DNA of 32,958 nt from Methanolobus sp. Its GTDB lineage: Archaea > Halobacteriota > Methanosarcinia > Methanosarcinales > Methanosarcinaceae. Shown here in pieces: positions 1 through 7,649 of this stretch; the stretch's first letter is position 1, and each line of letters begins with the position of its first letter. Both the position numbers and the translations under genes were made by a program. Under the pieces are notes generated by a model, which did no database searches, was not told where the DNA came from, and worked only from the letters and a program-made list of their open reading frames with translations. The stretch is taken from contig NZ_JAUXNK010000022.1 in NCBI RefSeq assembly GCF_030682845.1, positions 1 to 32,958 on the forward strand, in the 5' to 3' direction.

Positions 1-1
1 T

Positions 2-718
2 ATCAAAGCCAAATTCCATCGTCGATTCGACGGGGAAACCAGGACTGCTACTGTATCCAGAACACCGACTGGCAAGTATTTCATAAGCATACTGGTTGAT
101 GACGGACGGGAAATACCTGAGAAGATTGAGACAGGCACAACCATTGGCGTTGATGTTGGCATTAGCCATTTTGCCATTCTCTCAACGGGTGAAAAGATCG
201 AGAATCCTCGACATCTTAAGAAATCCATGGCGAAACTTAAAGCAGAGCAACGGTCGTTGTCTCGTAAGAAAAAGGAATCGAGTAACAGGAAGAAACAAAA
301 GTTGGTTGTGGCTAAACTATATGAAAAAGTTACCAATCAACGAAATGATTTTCATAATAAACTATCCAACAGGCTGGTAAACGAGAACCAAGTTATCGCC
401 CTGGAGGATCTGAACATTTCAGGAATGGTCAGGAATCATTGCTTGGCTCAAGCAATCTCGGATGTTGCCTGGGGAAATTTCATAGTAAAACTGAAATATA
501 AGGCAGAGTGGTGCGGTAAGACCATAATGCAAATCGGTAGGTTTGTGCCAAGTTCCAAGCTATGTAGTATATGTGGACACAAGAATACCGATCTGACATT
601 GAACGATAGAAGCTGGGAATGTCCTTCGTGTCATACAAAACATGATCGTGATGTTAACGCAGCCATCAACATCCTGAATATCGCGCTAAACAATACCGCC
701 GCAGGGACTGAGGTTTGA
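2..718 (+). CDS. tnpB: TnpB, RNA-guided nuclease of an IS1341/IS605-type element (5' end outside window)
   Basis: TnpB proteins are RuvC-like, omega-RNA-guided DNA nucleases of IS200/IS605 elements. The open frame runs from base 2 without interruption, so the gene enters from the left and only about 238 C-terminal residues are seen; the ATG at 227 is internal. All three RuvC acidic positions are visible: Asp in GVDVG (about 143-157), Glu in ALEDLN (about 400-417) and the final Asp in HDRDVN. A four-cysteine zinc ribbon (CSICGHKN, then CPSC) sits between the last two. The C-terminus is intact and ends with TGA at 716-718, followed by a right-end hairpin. No tnpA is visible, which fits an IS1341-type element, although the missing 5' side could hold one. 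It is quite different from the tnpB at the other edge. Activity is inferred from intact residues only. Confidence 0.93.
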   Translation: MKAKFHRRFDGETRTATVSRTPTGKYFISILVDDGREIPEKIETGTTIGVDVGISHFAILSTGEKIENPRHLKKSMAKLKAEQRSLSRKKKESSNRKKQKLVVAKLYEKVTNQRNDFHNKLSNRLVNENQVIALEDLNISGMVRNHCLAQAISDVAWGNFIVKLKYKAEWCGKTIMQIGRFVPSSKLCSICGHKNTDLTLNDRSWECPSCHTKHDRDVNAAINILNIALNNTAAGTEV

Positions 719-758
719 GCTTGTGGATGTATTCTCGCTGGAGAAACAGATGAAGCAA

Positions 759-790
759 GAAGCCACCCATTTTAATGGGTGGTAGTTCAC
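759..790 (+). mobile_element. Right end / omega-RNA 3' hairpin of the left tnpB element
   Basis: GAAGCC leads into a perfect inverted repeat, CCACCCATT (763-771) and AATGGGTGG (774-782), then TAGTTCAC. This is the usual layout of an IS605-type right end and of the 3' end of omega RNA, about 40 bases after the tnpB stop. The element boundary is therefore near base 790, and the bases just after it would serve as the guide segment. The same GAAGCC-hairpin-GTTCAC layout recurs on the minus strand at 31690-31721. Confidence 0.75.
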
Positions 791-914
791 AACTAACAAA
801 AGAAGGTGCCACAACAATGTTTTTATAAACCAAGTGTTTAATATATAAATAATAATATCATAAATAACTATCAATCAGCCAACAATACTATTCTGAAAAA
901 TCTCCGGTGATATA

Positions 915-1631
915 TTGAAAAAACTCCACACTTCGTGTATTCTGGTAACTCTTATGATCATGTCATCCCTATCAATAGCAGGATGTATAGATACTCCCGA
1001 CGCGCTTCCGGCATTTGTGGACGAGAGTGCGCTGGACAGTTATGGATGGTCTCAGACCGAGGCTGTTGAGTACAGGACCTTTGAACAAAAGATATCCAAC
1101 TCAACCAGTGTCAGTATTAACAGCACGGTTGTTAAGTATCGCAACGACAGGCTTGCAGAAGACATTGAAAAGCAGATAAGTGATTTCAAGAACGATCATA
1201 ATCTGCCTGCCAACATCGAAGTGCCATCGATCACTTCCGAGATCCATACCAGCCGTATCACTTTCCCGGCAGGTGTGAAACTACCCAATGATATAATAAA
1301 CAGAATAGTGGAAAGCAGTGTAAAAGACCTGAGATCGGAGAACAATATCGAGGATCTCAAAGCTACCAGCACAAGGCAGATCACATTACAAAGCGGACTT
1401 ATGGTCCCCGTCTACATACACTCGGGAGCCAAGGACTCCGGAAGCGGGGGCTTGAGTGTAATTGCAGTTGTTGCAGCATATGAGAATGAAGATTCCAGCA
1501 CCATTATCACAGGGATAATCCCCAACGGCAGCATGTCCGTAAACATGGGACCTGTCAGCGGTAACCTCTTCACTATCGACGGTGAGCGCGAACTGGAAGA
1601 GATGCTGAAACTGATAGCAACACTTGAGTGA
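915..1631 (+). CDS. Predicted membrane-anchored lipoprotein, function unknown
   Basis: The 238-residue protein starts with a short basic stretch, a hydrophobic segment and a lipobox-like SLSIAGC near residues 18-24, so it is probably exported and lipid-anchored at the cell surface. The remainder is soluble, alpha/beta-like and glycine-rich near residues 172-178. It weakly resembles the DUF6517-type archaeal lipoproteins in the segment just after the cysteine, but I would not assign a family firmly. The start is TTG, chosen because GGTGA lies at 906-910 with four bases between and because the signal peptide begins there. A TATA-like TTAATATATAAAT at about 839-851 could drive it. It stands alone between the left IS end and the next lipoprotein gene. 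Confidence 0.75.
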   Translation: MKKLHTSCILVTLMIMSSLSIAGCIDTPDALPAFVDESALDSYGWSQTEAVEYRTFEQKISNSTSVSINSTVVKYRNDRLAEDIEKQISDFKNDHNLPANIEVPSITSEIHTSRITFPAGVKLPNDIINRIVESSVKDLRSENNIEDLKATSTRQITLQSGLMVPVYIHSGAKDSGSGGLSVIAVVAAYENEDSSTIITGIIPNGSMSVNMGPVSGNLFTIDGERELEEMLKLIATLE

Positions 1632-1730
1632 TAGTTACTTAAAGTTGTTCAAAAATATCATTAGGATAATATCTATTTTTCTTTTTTTCTTATATTTCCA
1701 TAATTAAGTATAGATATAACCAAATATCTA

Positions 1731-1765
1731 TTTATATCAACACCTGCATGGACACCATGGTGTCC
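1731..1765 (+). promoter_or_regulatory. TATA box plus 16-bp perfect dyad (possible operator)
   Basis: TTTATATC at 1731-1738 is a reasonable archaeal TATA box, putting the start site near 1757-1762. Exactly there lies the perfect palindrome GGACACCATGGTGTCC (1750-1765), ending four bases before the ATG at 1770. A dyad over the start site is a classic place for a repressor to act. Transcribed from its first base it could also fold as a hairpin. The role is inferred. Confidence 0.5.
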
Positions 1766-1769
1766 AAAA

Positions 1770-2588
1770 ATGAGCCTTCGACTGAAAGAGCATTTTATTA
1801 AAAAAGTCCTGTTAATAGTGATATTGATATCCATGATCATGTTTTCCGGATGTACGGGGGACAAAAGTCAGGATATCGAACAGAAGTATAATAACTCCCT
1901 AGGCATGGAATTCGTGTTTATTCCTGAAGGTGAGTTTTACATGGGTTCGGATTCAACGCCTTTGGTCGCCTTTGACGATCCAGCTCACAAAGTAAAGATT
2001 CCCAAACCTTTCTATATGGCCAGATACGAGGTCACACAAAAGCAATGGACCATGCTGATGGGAGAAAACCCATCATTCTTTGAAGGAGATGATCTGCCGG
2101 TTGAACAGGTGTCATGGAATGATGCTCAGGAGTTTGTAAAAAAACTGAACGAACTTGAAGATACAGATAAGTACAGGCTGCCCACTGAAGCTGAGTGGGA
2201 ATATGCCTGCAGGGCCGGCACAACAAGCGTGTTCTCGTTCACAGAAGAAGCAACAGACCTTGATGAGTACGGCTGGTCCGATACTTACGGCTGGTGCGCC
2301 ATCAATTCGAACAGGACCACCCATCCCGTTGGAGAAAAAGAACCAAATCAATGGGGACTGTATGATATGCATGGCAACGTATGGGAATGGACCCAGGACA
2401 ATTGGCATGACACCTATGAAGATGCACCCACTGACGGCAGTGCATGGGAAGAAGACTCTATCATCCGTGTAGGAAGAGGAGGAAGCTGGATGGACGGACC
2501 CAATATATGCCAGAGTGCTTTTCGCGGGCAACTGGATGCCGACAGCAGCATCAACGTCCTTGGTTTCAGGCTTGTCAGGGAAGTATAG
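1770..2588 (+). CDS. Lipoprotein with a formylglycine-generating-enzyme-like (SUMF1/FGE) domain
   Basis: The 272-residue protein has an N-terminal hydrophobic segment ending in the lipobox MFSGC (about residue 28), then an FGE-sulfatase fold (PF03781 type): GMEFVFIPEGEFYMGSD, YEVTQKQW, LPTEAEWEYACRAGT, GLYDMHGNVWEWTQD and the closing RGGSWMD...LGFRLV. True FGE oxidises a sulfatase cysteine using a Cys pair in the GGS-x-x-C-x4-C region. Here the first position is Asp (GGSWMD) and only the second Cys (NICQ) remains, so sulfatase-activating chemistry is doubtful. Other members of the fold are surface-binding or have other oxidase roles. No Shine-Dalgarno sequence is visible before the ATG, and a strong dyad sits just upstream, suggesting a short or leaderless message under repression. 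Confidence 0.88.
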   Translation: MSLRLKEHFIKKVLLIVILISMIMFSGCTGDKSQDIEQKYNNSLGMEFVFIPEGEFYMGSDSTPLVAFDDPAHKVKIPKPFYMARYEVTQKQWTMLMGENPSFFEGDDLPVEQVSWNDAQEFVKKLNELEDTDKYRLPTEAEWEYACRAGTTSVFSFTEEATDLDEYGWSDTYGWCAINSNRTTHPVGEKEPNQWGLYDMHGNVWEWTQDNWHDTYEDAPTDGSAWEEDSIIRVGRGGSWMDGPNICQSAFRGQLDADSSINVLGFRLVREV

Positions 2589-2648
2589 AAGTTCCCTTCA
2601 ATTGCTTTACCGGAACATATAATTCTTATAAGTCCCGAGTTGAAGAAT

Positions 2649-3419
2649 ATGGTTAAGATCGCAGTTACAGGAAAAGGAGGTGTCGGGAAGACGACACTCT
2701 CCGGTACCCTGGCAAGGATGCTTGCAAGGGATGGATATGAGGTGCTTGCCATTGATGCGGATGCCGATATGAACCTTGCGTCTGCTATCGGTGTAAAAAA
2801 TACTCCCAAGCCCCTGACAGATTATCAGGAACTCATAGAAGAAAGGGCCGGGGAGAAGGGAGGCATGTTCAAGTTCAACCCGAAGGTAGACGATATCGTG
2901 GATATGTTTGGCGTTGTGGGGCCTGACAATGTTAAAATGCTGGTGATGGGGACCATCGAGAGAGGCGGCAGTGGCTGCATGTGCCCCGCTTCTTCCTTCC
3001 TGCGTGCTTTCCTGCGCCATGTGACCTTGAAGGAGAGCAGTGCCGTCATCCTGGATATGGAAGCAGGCATCGAGCATCTGGGAAGGGGCACCACCCGCGG
3101 AATAGACCTTATGATCGTGGTGGTTGAGCCTGGCATGCGGTCCATAGAAACGGCCCAGAGGATCAAGGAACTGTCAGAGGGTATAGATATCAGGCATCTT
3201 GCGGCTGTGATCAATAAGGGCAATTCCGCCAATATCAGGCCGCACCTTGAGAAGCTCGGCATTCCGGTCCTGGGAGAGATACCTTACGATACCGGGCTTG
3301 CAGAAGCCGATCTCATGGGCCTGGCACCCATCGATGTCGGCGGTGAATGGGTGGATGCTGTCAGAAGCATAAAAGAGAACATGCTGAGCATGATAGCGAC
3401 ATTTGAAAAGGAAGCATGA
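2649..3419 (+). CDS. cooC: CooC-type nickel-insertion ATPase for CO dehydrogenase
   Basis: A 256-residue MinD/ParA-type P-loop ATPase. The deviant Walker A GKGGVGKTT is at residues 8-16, with DADADMN at about 36-42. The diagnostic feature is GGSGCMCP, whose two cysteines (about residues 110 and 112) match the CxC metal site at the dimer interface of CooC proteins, which load nickel into the C-cluster of CO dehydrogenase. The longer frame begins with TTG at 2640, but ATG 2649 starts directly at the first beta strand. TATA-like sequences at 2615-2632 place transcription start close to that ATG, implying a leaderless or near-leaderless message. It overlaps the next gene by ATGA. No CODH structural gene is in this window, so the partner enzyme is inferred from the family. 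Confidence 0.88.
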   Translation: MVKIAVTGKGGVGKTTLSGTLARMLARDGYEVLAIDADADMNLASAIGVKNTPKPLTDYQELIEERAGEKGGMFKFNPKVDDIVDMFGVVGPDNVKMLVMGTIERGGSGCMCPASSFLRAFLRHVTLKESSAVILDMEAGIEHLGRGTTRGIDLMIVVVEPGMRSIETAQRIKELSEGIDIRHLAAVINKGNSANIRPHLEKLGIPVLGEIPYDTGLAEADLMGLAPIDVGGEWVDAVRSIKENMLSMIATFEKEA

Positions 3420-3817
3420 TTTTAAATCCAACGTCAGGACCGTTTATGTCGCTAAAAATATCATATAACCAGACAGAACCCTACATAACAAAAGACGGAT
3501 CATCTATCAGGGAGCTGATGCATCCCCTTGTGCACGGGAACCGGACACAGAGCCTTGCAGAGGCAATTGTGATGCCCGGCTGCGAAACACTGCACCACAT
3601 GCATGCCTTTTCTGAGGAAATATATCACATCACCGCAGGCTCAGGATACATGACAGTCGGAGAAGATGGCTTTCAGGTAAACGAAGGAGACAGTATATGC
3701 ATCCTCCCGGGAGAATACCATAGTATAAGAAACACCGAAAAGGTGCCTCTGAAGATACTGTGCTGCTGCTCACCTCCATATTCTCATGAAGATACCGAGT
3801 TGAAGCCAGCGAGGTAA
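3416..3817 (+). CDS. Small single-domain cupin protein
   Basis: A 133-residue protein with both cupin motifs. Motif 1 is GCETLHHMHAFSEE followed by ITAG (about residues 56-75), and motif 2 is GDSICILPGEYHSIRN (about 91-106). The three metal-binding histidines (about H61, H63, H102) and the glutamate are all present, so a metal site is likely. The ATG at 3416 overlaps the cooC stop as ATGA, which indicates translational coupling; an alternative ATG at 3446 would remove ten residues outside the fold. Coupling to cooC suggests a link with metal handling or one-carbon metabolism, but no substrate can be named. The run of three cysteines near residues 115-117 (CCC) is uncommon for a cupin. Confidence 0.85.
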   Translation: MILNPTSGPFMSLKISYNQTEPYITKDGSSIRELMHPLVHGNRTQSLAEAIVMPGCETLHHMHAFSEEIYHITAGSGYMTVGEDGFQVNEGDSICILPGEYHSIRNTEKVPLKILCCCSPPYSHEDTELKPAR

Positions 3818-3909
3818 ATGTTCTCATATAATGGTGTGAAAACTACCCATGAAGGACATGTTAATCGCTAATGGGAACGCTTTTTATAGGATAAGGACAC
3901 TTGTTGACC

Positions 3910-4040
3910 TAAGTCAAAAGAGAAAGTATGAGGCGCCTGGAAACCACCACGCTTTAAGGCGCCTCTCTCCTAACGAATCCGAAATATTCCCCAATATTTC
4001 TTCCCGGACATTGCGAGTGACATTACCCGCAATGTCTAAT
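3910..4040 (+). ncRNA. Candidate structured RNA with three consecutive stem-loops
   Basis: The 343-base gap between the cupin gene and the next gene holds three perfect inverted repeats in a row: GAGGCGCCT (3930-3938) with AGGCGCCTC (3957-3965); GAAATATT (3981-3988) with AATATTTC (3993-4000), loop CCCC; and GACATTGCG (4007-4015) with CGCAATGTC (4028-4036). TTTTTATA at 3881-3888 on + would start a transcript near 3910, just before the first stem. The neighbours face away from it on 3' sides, so it would be a free-standing RNA. A minus-strand TATATATA near 4051-4058 is an alternative, but it would start inside the third stem. Strand and ends are inferred. Confidence 0.4.
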
Positions 4041-4160
4041 AGGCACTTTCTATATATAACCTAATCCGTTCTTAATAATACGAACGAGCTGACAATTCTC
4101 CATCAGGCTTTATTTTAATGGCATTATAATTTCAGCCCGCCTTTTCTGCTCATTCTCCGT

Positions 4161-4658
4161 CTATCCTTTTCTCTTAAAGTAAATGGCCGATAGTACTCCG
4201 ACAATAGCAAGAACAGCACCAAATCCAGGTGATTGTTGCTCAGATGCTAATTCACCGGATGGCTCCTCATTCGTTTCCTGTTCCTGGTCTTCATTTACAG
4301 GAGCAGATATGTCTTCTGTCGATGGAGTCTCCGATTCAGTTTGTGGGTAATCAGCAGGGTCCCCCGGGAAGGTCAGGGCATTGATCTCTTCCAGATTGGT
4401 GAATCCATCCCCGTCAGAATCGAGCGCTTCAATTGATGCAAAGTCCCTTCCACTTGCCGCATATGCCATCCCGTAAGGATTCCGGGAGCCTCCACCATTT
4501 GGGTTAATGTGACAGGTAGCGCATGCATCAAGTTTTGTATCTTCTGTGTCATATTGCTGGTTGAAAGCATCCAGATATGCGGGCCTCGCTGAGACAATGG
4601 GTGAGCCCAACAACATTATAATTACTAACAAAATCACGGCAACTAAATTATTGTTCAT
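4161..4658 (-). CDS. Mono-haem c-type cytochrome-like surface protein with PGF-CTERM anchor
   Basis: Counted from the chosen ATG (165 residues), the protein has an N-terminal signal segment ending near VSARPAY, one haem-binding CATCH motif (about 46-50), a calcium-binding-like repeat DSDGDGFTNLEE (about 80-91), a Glu/Thr/Ser-rich linker, and a C-terminal SPGF, hydrophobic stretch, FKRKG tail. That tail is the PGF-CTERM sorting signal processed by archaeosortase A, so it should end up outside the membrane, probably lipid-linked. An upstream ATG at 4673 would add MWDEN before the signal peptide; I prefer 4658 because the acidic extension is atypical and GGGATGA precedes the second ATG. TTTATAACT (4705-4713 on -) is a fitting promoter. 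The family is also found in metal-reducing bacteria; an electron-transfer role is inferred. Confidence 0.85.
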   Translation of the reverse strand: MNNNLVAVILLVIIMLLGSPIVSARPAYLDAFNQQYDTEDTKLDACATCHINPNGGGSRNPYGMAYAASGRDFASIEALDSDGDGFTNLEEINALTFPGDPADYPQTESETPSTEDISAPVNEDQEQETNEEPSGELASEQQSPGFGAVLAIVGVLSAIYFKRKG

Positions 4659-4704
4659 ATTTTCATCCCACATTCCTAAGTAAATAATAAGTTCAGTATC
4701 ACAT

Positions 4705-4713
4705 AGTTATAAA
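4705..4713 (-). promoter_or_regulatory. TATA box for the mono-haem surface protein gene
   Basis: TTTATAACT on the minus strand predicts a start site near 4683, leaving a 10-25 base leader before either candidate ATG (4673 or 4658). Confidence 0.5.
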
Positions 4714-4770
4714 TGTTCTTATCATCCAGATCGAATCAGAAAGATTGATAATAAGGATTTCATCGGGTAA

Positions 4771-5150
4771 GAGAGTTATTGTTTAAGGTTGAAGCTCTCA
4801 GAAGCAAAGGAAGTTACTGAGGAGTTCAACACGTGGATGAATAAGAAAACACCTTATCAAAAGCAATCAGTAATGTGGAGTTATGCCTTATTGTTGAAGA
4901 CTAGAGAATTGGATCAGTTACTTGTTGAAAAGAAAAAGTCTTTGATTTCTGAAAGCCTGAATATGCTATTTAAAGACAGGATTCAGATGACATAAGGCAA
5001 AAGATACTGAGCATTTCCTATACTGAATGGGAGAATATGAGATTCTCTAAGGATGCTCTTCACTACATGAAAAAGAATGCCAAAGCAGATAAGCCATTTA
5101 CGCTTAATGCCCATGTCAGGGAGAGATTGGAGATGTGGGGGAAAAAGTAA
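4771..5150 (+). pseudogene. Degenerate C-terminal fragment of a Cas1-like CRISPR integrase
   Basis: Two adjoining frames together read as one protein end. Frame 1 (to 4995) gives SEAKEVTEEFNTWMNKK, then MWSYALLLKTRELDQLL. A one-base deletion near 4984-4990 then moves into a frame reading DDIRQKILSISYTEWENM, then FSKDALHYMKKNAKADKPF and HVRERLEMW, ending in TAA at 5148-5150. The pattern of a long helical end with LKxREL, IRxKILxIS and a SKxxLHYxKKNA block is what I expect of the C-terminal domain of some archaeal Cas1 proteins. A stop at 4768-4770 cuts the frame upstream and no N-terminal catalytic part is present, so it is dead. No repeats or other cas genes are nearby. The Cas1 assignment is from recalled family patterns, not a search. 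Confidence 0.55.
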
Positions 5151-5281
5151 ACTATCATTGATGTGATACAATTACAGAGGAAGCATATCCTCTTATAATG
5201 AGGTGCCTTTAAATATCGAGATTACATATTTGCTATAGTTGTTAAGTAATACTTCATAATCCAAAGCAGGATGTAATGTAA

Positions 5282-6067
5282 ATGAAGAAGCCTTTACTTG
5301 ATGTGATATTTGCATCTGAGAAGCGAAAAGGAGTTCTCCTGATGCTACAGGATGGAGTAAAGGAAATGAGTTATCTTCTTGAATCCCTTAGTACTACTAG
5401 GCAGGCATTGCTTCCTCAGATTAAAGTACTGGAAGAACATCATCTTGTTGATCACTACGATGATACTTATGAGTTGACAACTATTGGAAAGTTAGTTGTT
5501 GACAAAATGGCTTATTTAATAAACACTGTTGAGACTTTTGATGTTGGCCTTGACTATTGGGGAACTCACAAATTACATTCCATTCCGCCTCATCTTTTAG
5601 AAAGGATTAGCGAGCTTAGAAAATGTACTATAGTCAAACCTCAAATTACAGAGATAAACAGCTTATACAAACCATTTAACCTTGAGAAATCAACTACTAA
5701 ATCAGTCCATTTAGTTGGTGCTTTCCTTTATCCTGATTTCTATTCAACGTTTACAAAGCTGCTTGAGAATAGTTTTACTATATACTACATTATTTCTAAA
5801 GAACTGCTCGATAAAATAAAAGAAGAGCAACATGAAGAATTTGCAGCTCTTCTTAAGAACAAATCTTTCAATTTGTATGTCTATAATAAAGAAGCAAGTT
5901 TCTTATTTTTTGTATATGATGATGTTAATCTTATGATTGACTTCATAACAAATGAGGAAAAATTTGATATTGAACATGTTTTGTGCAGGAGAAAAAGTGC
6001 CCTTGAGTGGGCAAAAGAGTTATTTGAATATTATTTGAGAGACTGTACACCAATTACTGCGATTTGA
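5282..6067 (+). CDS. ArsR-like winged-helix regulator with FilR1-type domain
   Basis: A 261-residue protein. Residues about 1-80 form a winged helix-turn-helix (EKRKGVLLMLQDGVKEMSYL, then a recognition-helix-like TTRQALLPQIKVLEEHHLV and a wing YDDTYELTTIGKLV). The remainder matches the methanogen FilR1 (DUF1724) architecture, with a conserved KPQITEIN and a later FFVYDDVNLMIDF segment. Members in Methanosarcina (the Msr proteins, for example) control methyltransferase and corrinoid genes. No such genes are adjacent here, so its targets are unknown. The gene stands alone, starting at ATG 5282 with a TTTAAATAT-like promoter near 5210-5218 and only a weak ribosome site (GGATG). Confidence 0.87.
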   Translation: MKKPLLDVIFASEKRKGVLLMLQDGVKEMSYLLESLSTTRQALLPQIKVLEEHHLVDHYDDTYELTTIGKLVVDKMAYLINTVETFDVGLDYWGTHKLHSIPPHLLERISELRKCTIVKPQITEINSLYKPFNLEKSTTKSVHLVGAFLYPDFYSTFTKLLENSFTIYYIISKELLDKIKEEQHEEFAALLKNKSFNLYVYNKEASFLFFVYDDVNLMIDFITNEEKFDIEHVLCRRKSALEWAKELFEYYLRDCTPITAI

Positions 6068-6305
6068 TGATTGATTTTTTATTATATTCTGGCACAAATT
6101 TTGTAGACGTGTATTTGGGATTGAACAGATAGTATAGTTATTCACAGTTCGGTTTTTTCTCGTTACCTATAACCCCATATAAATGTGCGATGGAATAATT
6201 CGAATCCAATCCCTTAATTATTACATCATATCATCAACAAACAGGAGCTAATCATAACTCGCCTCCTTGTTCTCATGATTGTACCGAACCCGTAACCCCC
6301 TACAC

Positions 6306-7649
6306 TCACAGGAAGTAAAGTATTACCGGCAATAAAATAACACCCATAGCATGGCTCTTGCGTATTTTCAGGAAGGGGGAGAGCATCCCGATAGATGTGG
6401 CGATGGCAAATACCACCAGGCCGAAGAGACCTGTGAAGAGCAGGACCAGCAGGGTTAGCACTGCGATCACGCAATAGCACAGGAGGGGATAGTCTATGGA
6501 CAAAAGCCACTGGTGGACCCGGTCTCCGAGATAGATGGTAGAGAAGTAGGACATTATCGCCGTCAGGGCGATGGCACACAGGAAAAGGATAATTGTGGAT
6601 GCATCCAGGCTCACTCCTTCAAGCAGGCCGTTGATCACCACCATGGCTCCGTTCCTTGTCTTACCGATGACGGCAAGTGCTATCAAACCAAAGATGGCGT
6701 TGCAGGTGTTCACACCTGAAACGGAGACAATGAACTCTTTTGCCGAGCTGAGCATTTCCTCGTCCGAGTATTGGGTATATTGGTTCTCCTCCTTTGAGAA
6801 GTCCTGCTTGATGAACAAACGTGCAAAGACCGTGGCAATAGAAGAGGATATTCCTGGCAGCCATGCTACAAGCGAGCCTGAGACACCGCCGACGAAGATG
6901 CCCCTGAATATGCGTTTCCTGTCCAGCTCAAGCCGGGAACGCAACTGAGCAGGGATTACAGGAGCCGACATCAGGCTGATGATGAGCTGCGATGAACCGA
7001 AAAGGCCGCTGAGCAGGGGAAGCAGTATGGAAGGCTCGCCAAAGGATATGACCGGATTCATCAGATACTCCATCCTGAAAGCGAACACTCCGAGCATCCC
7101 GCTCATAAAGAATATCACCAGGGCGTAGAATCTGCTTTTCCAGTGGGAAAGCGAACCCTGTCCTTTGACAAACTCGCCTCTCTCGGTCATTATCATCAGG
7201 AACACCACAAAGATGAGTATCCACGCAAGATAAGCCTGTATAAGCGGGTATGCTGTCAGGAAGATCATGGACAGCGGGAGAGCTATGAACAGCGCAAGAG
7301 CAACGGAACCTGCACTGCCAAGTGCGGAAAGGCGGACAGCCTCTGCACCGCGGCCTTCCAGCAGGAGAGCGTGGCCGGGGAGGACTGCCAGCGCGGTGTC
7401 ACCGTTGGGGGCTCCAAGGAAAATTGCCGGGATTATGTCGTGAAAGGTATGTGACAGGGAGTTTGAGAGGATGATAACGGCCACATAGAACACCGGCACC
7501 CCGTTATCCGATAATAAGGGAGACATTGCAAGCAGTATCAGCGCGAAATTATTGGTATGTATCCCGGGAATCAGCCCTGATACCACTCCCAGGAGATATC
7601 CGGCAACAATGGAAAGTATGAACAGTACCGGAGATATATCAGTGAGCAT
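6306..7649 (-). CDS. TctA-like multi-pass permease (archaeal tripartite tricarboxylate transporter family)
   Basis: A 447-residue, very hydrophobic protein with many transmembrane segments. The N-terminal GYLLGVVSGLIPGIHTNN and the nearby LSHTFHDIIPAIFLGAPNGDTAL match the glycine/proline-rich signature of the TctA family (PF01970), and a second related half follows (GGVSGSLVAWLPGISSSIAT). Bacterial TctA works with TctB and a periplasmic binding protein; neither is seen here, so this is the stand-alone archaeal form with unknown substrate. Start ATG 7649 is supported by AGAGGT five bases upstream. It is divergently transcribed from the tRNA thiolase gene. The 238 bases after its stop contain no gene. 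Confidence 0.85.
   Translation of the reverse strand: MLTDISPVLFILSIVAGYLLGVVSGLIPGIHTNNFALILLAMSPLLSDNGVPVFYVAVIILSNSLSHTFHDIIPAIFLGAPNGDTALAVLPGHALLLEGRGAEAVRLSALGSAGSVALALFIALPLSMIFLTAYPLIQAYLAWILIFVVFLMIMTERGEFVKGQGSLSHWKSRFYALVIFFMSGMLGVFAFRMEYLMNPVISFGEPSILLPLLSGLFGSSQLIISLMSAPVIPAQLRSRLELDRKRIFRGIFVGGVSGSLVAWLPGISSSIATVFARLFIKQDFSKEENQYTQYSDEEMLSSAKEFIVSVSGVNTCNAIFGLIALAVIGKTRNGAMVVINGLLEGVSLDASTIILFLCAIALTAIMSYFSTIYLGDRVHQWLLSIDYPLLCYCVIAVLTLLVLLFTGLFGLVVFAIATSIGMLSPFLKIRKSHAMGVILLPVILYFL

Noticed and set aside
96-380. 94-codon + frame at the left edge
   Set aside because: It overlaps the tnpB frame, which carries the RuvC and zinc-ribbon motifs in the other phase.
686-874. 62-codon - frame across the left IS right end
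   Set aside because: It reads through the right-end hairpin and AT-rich spacer, and is explained by the mobile element end.
3849-4064. 71-codon + frame
   Set aside because: The composition is not protein-like, and the frame runs straight through three perfect stem-loops. An RNA explains the stretch better.
5151-6305. Possible CRISPR array near the cas1-like relic
   Set aside because: No repeat unit recurs at regular spacing in the gaps on either side of the FilR1 gene.
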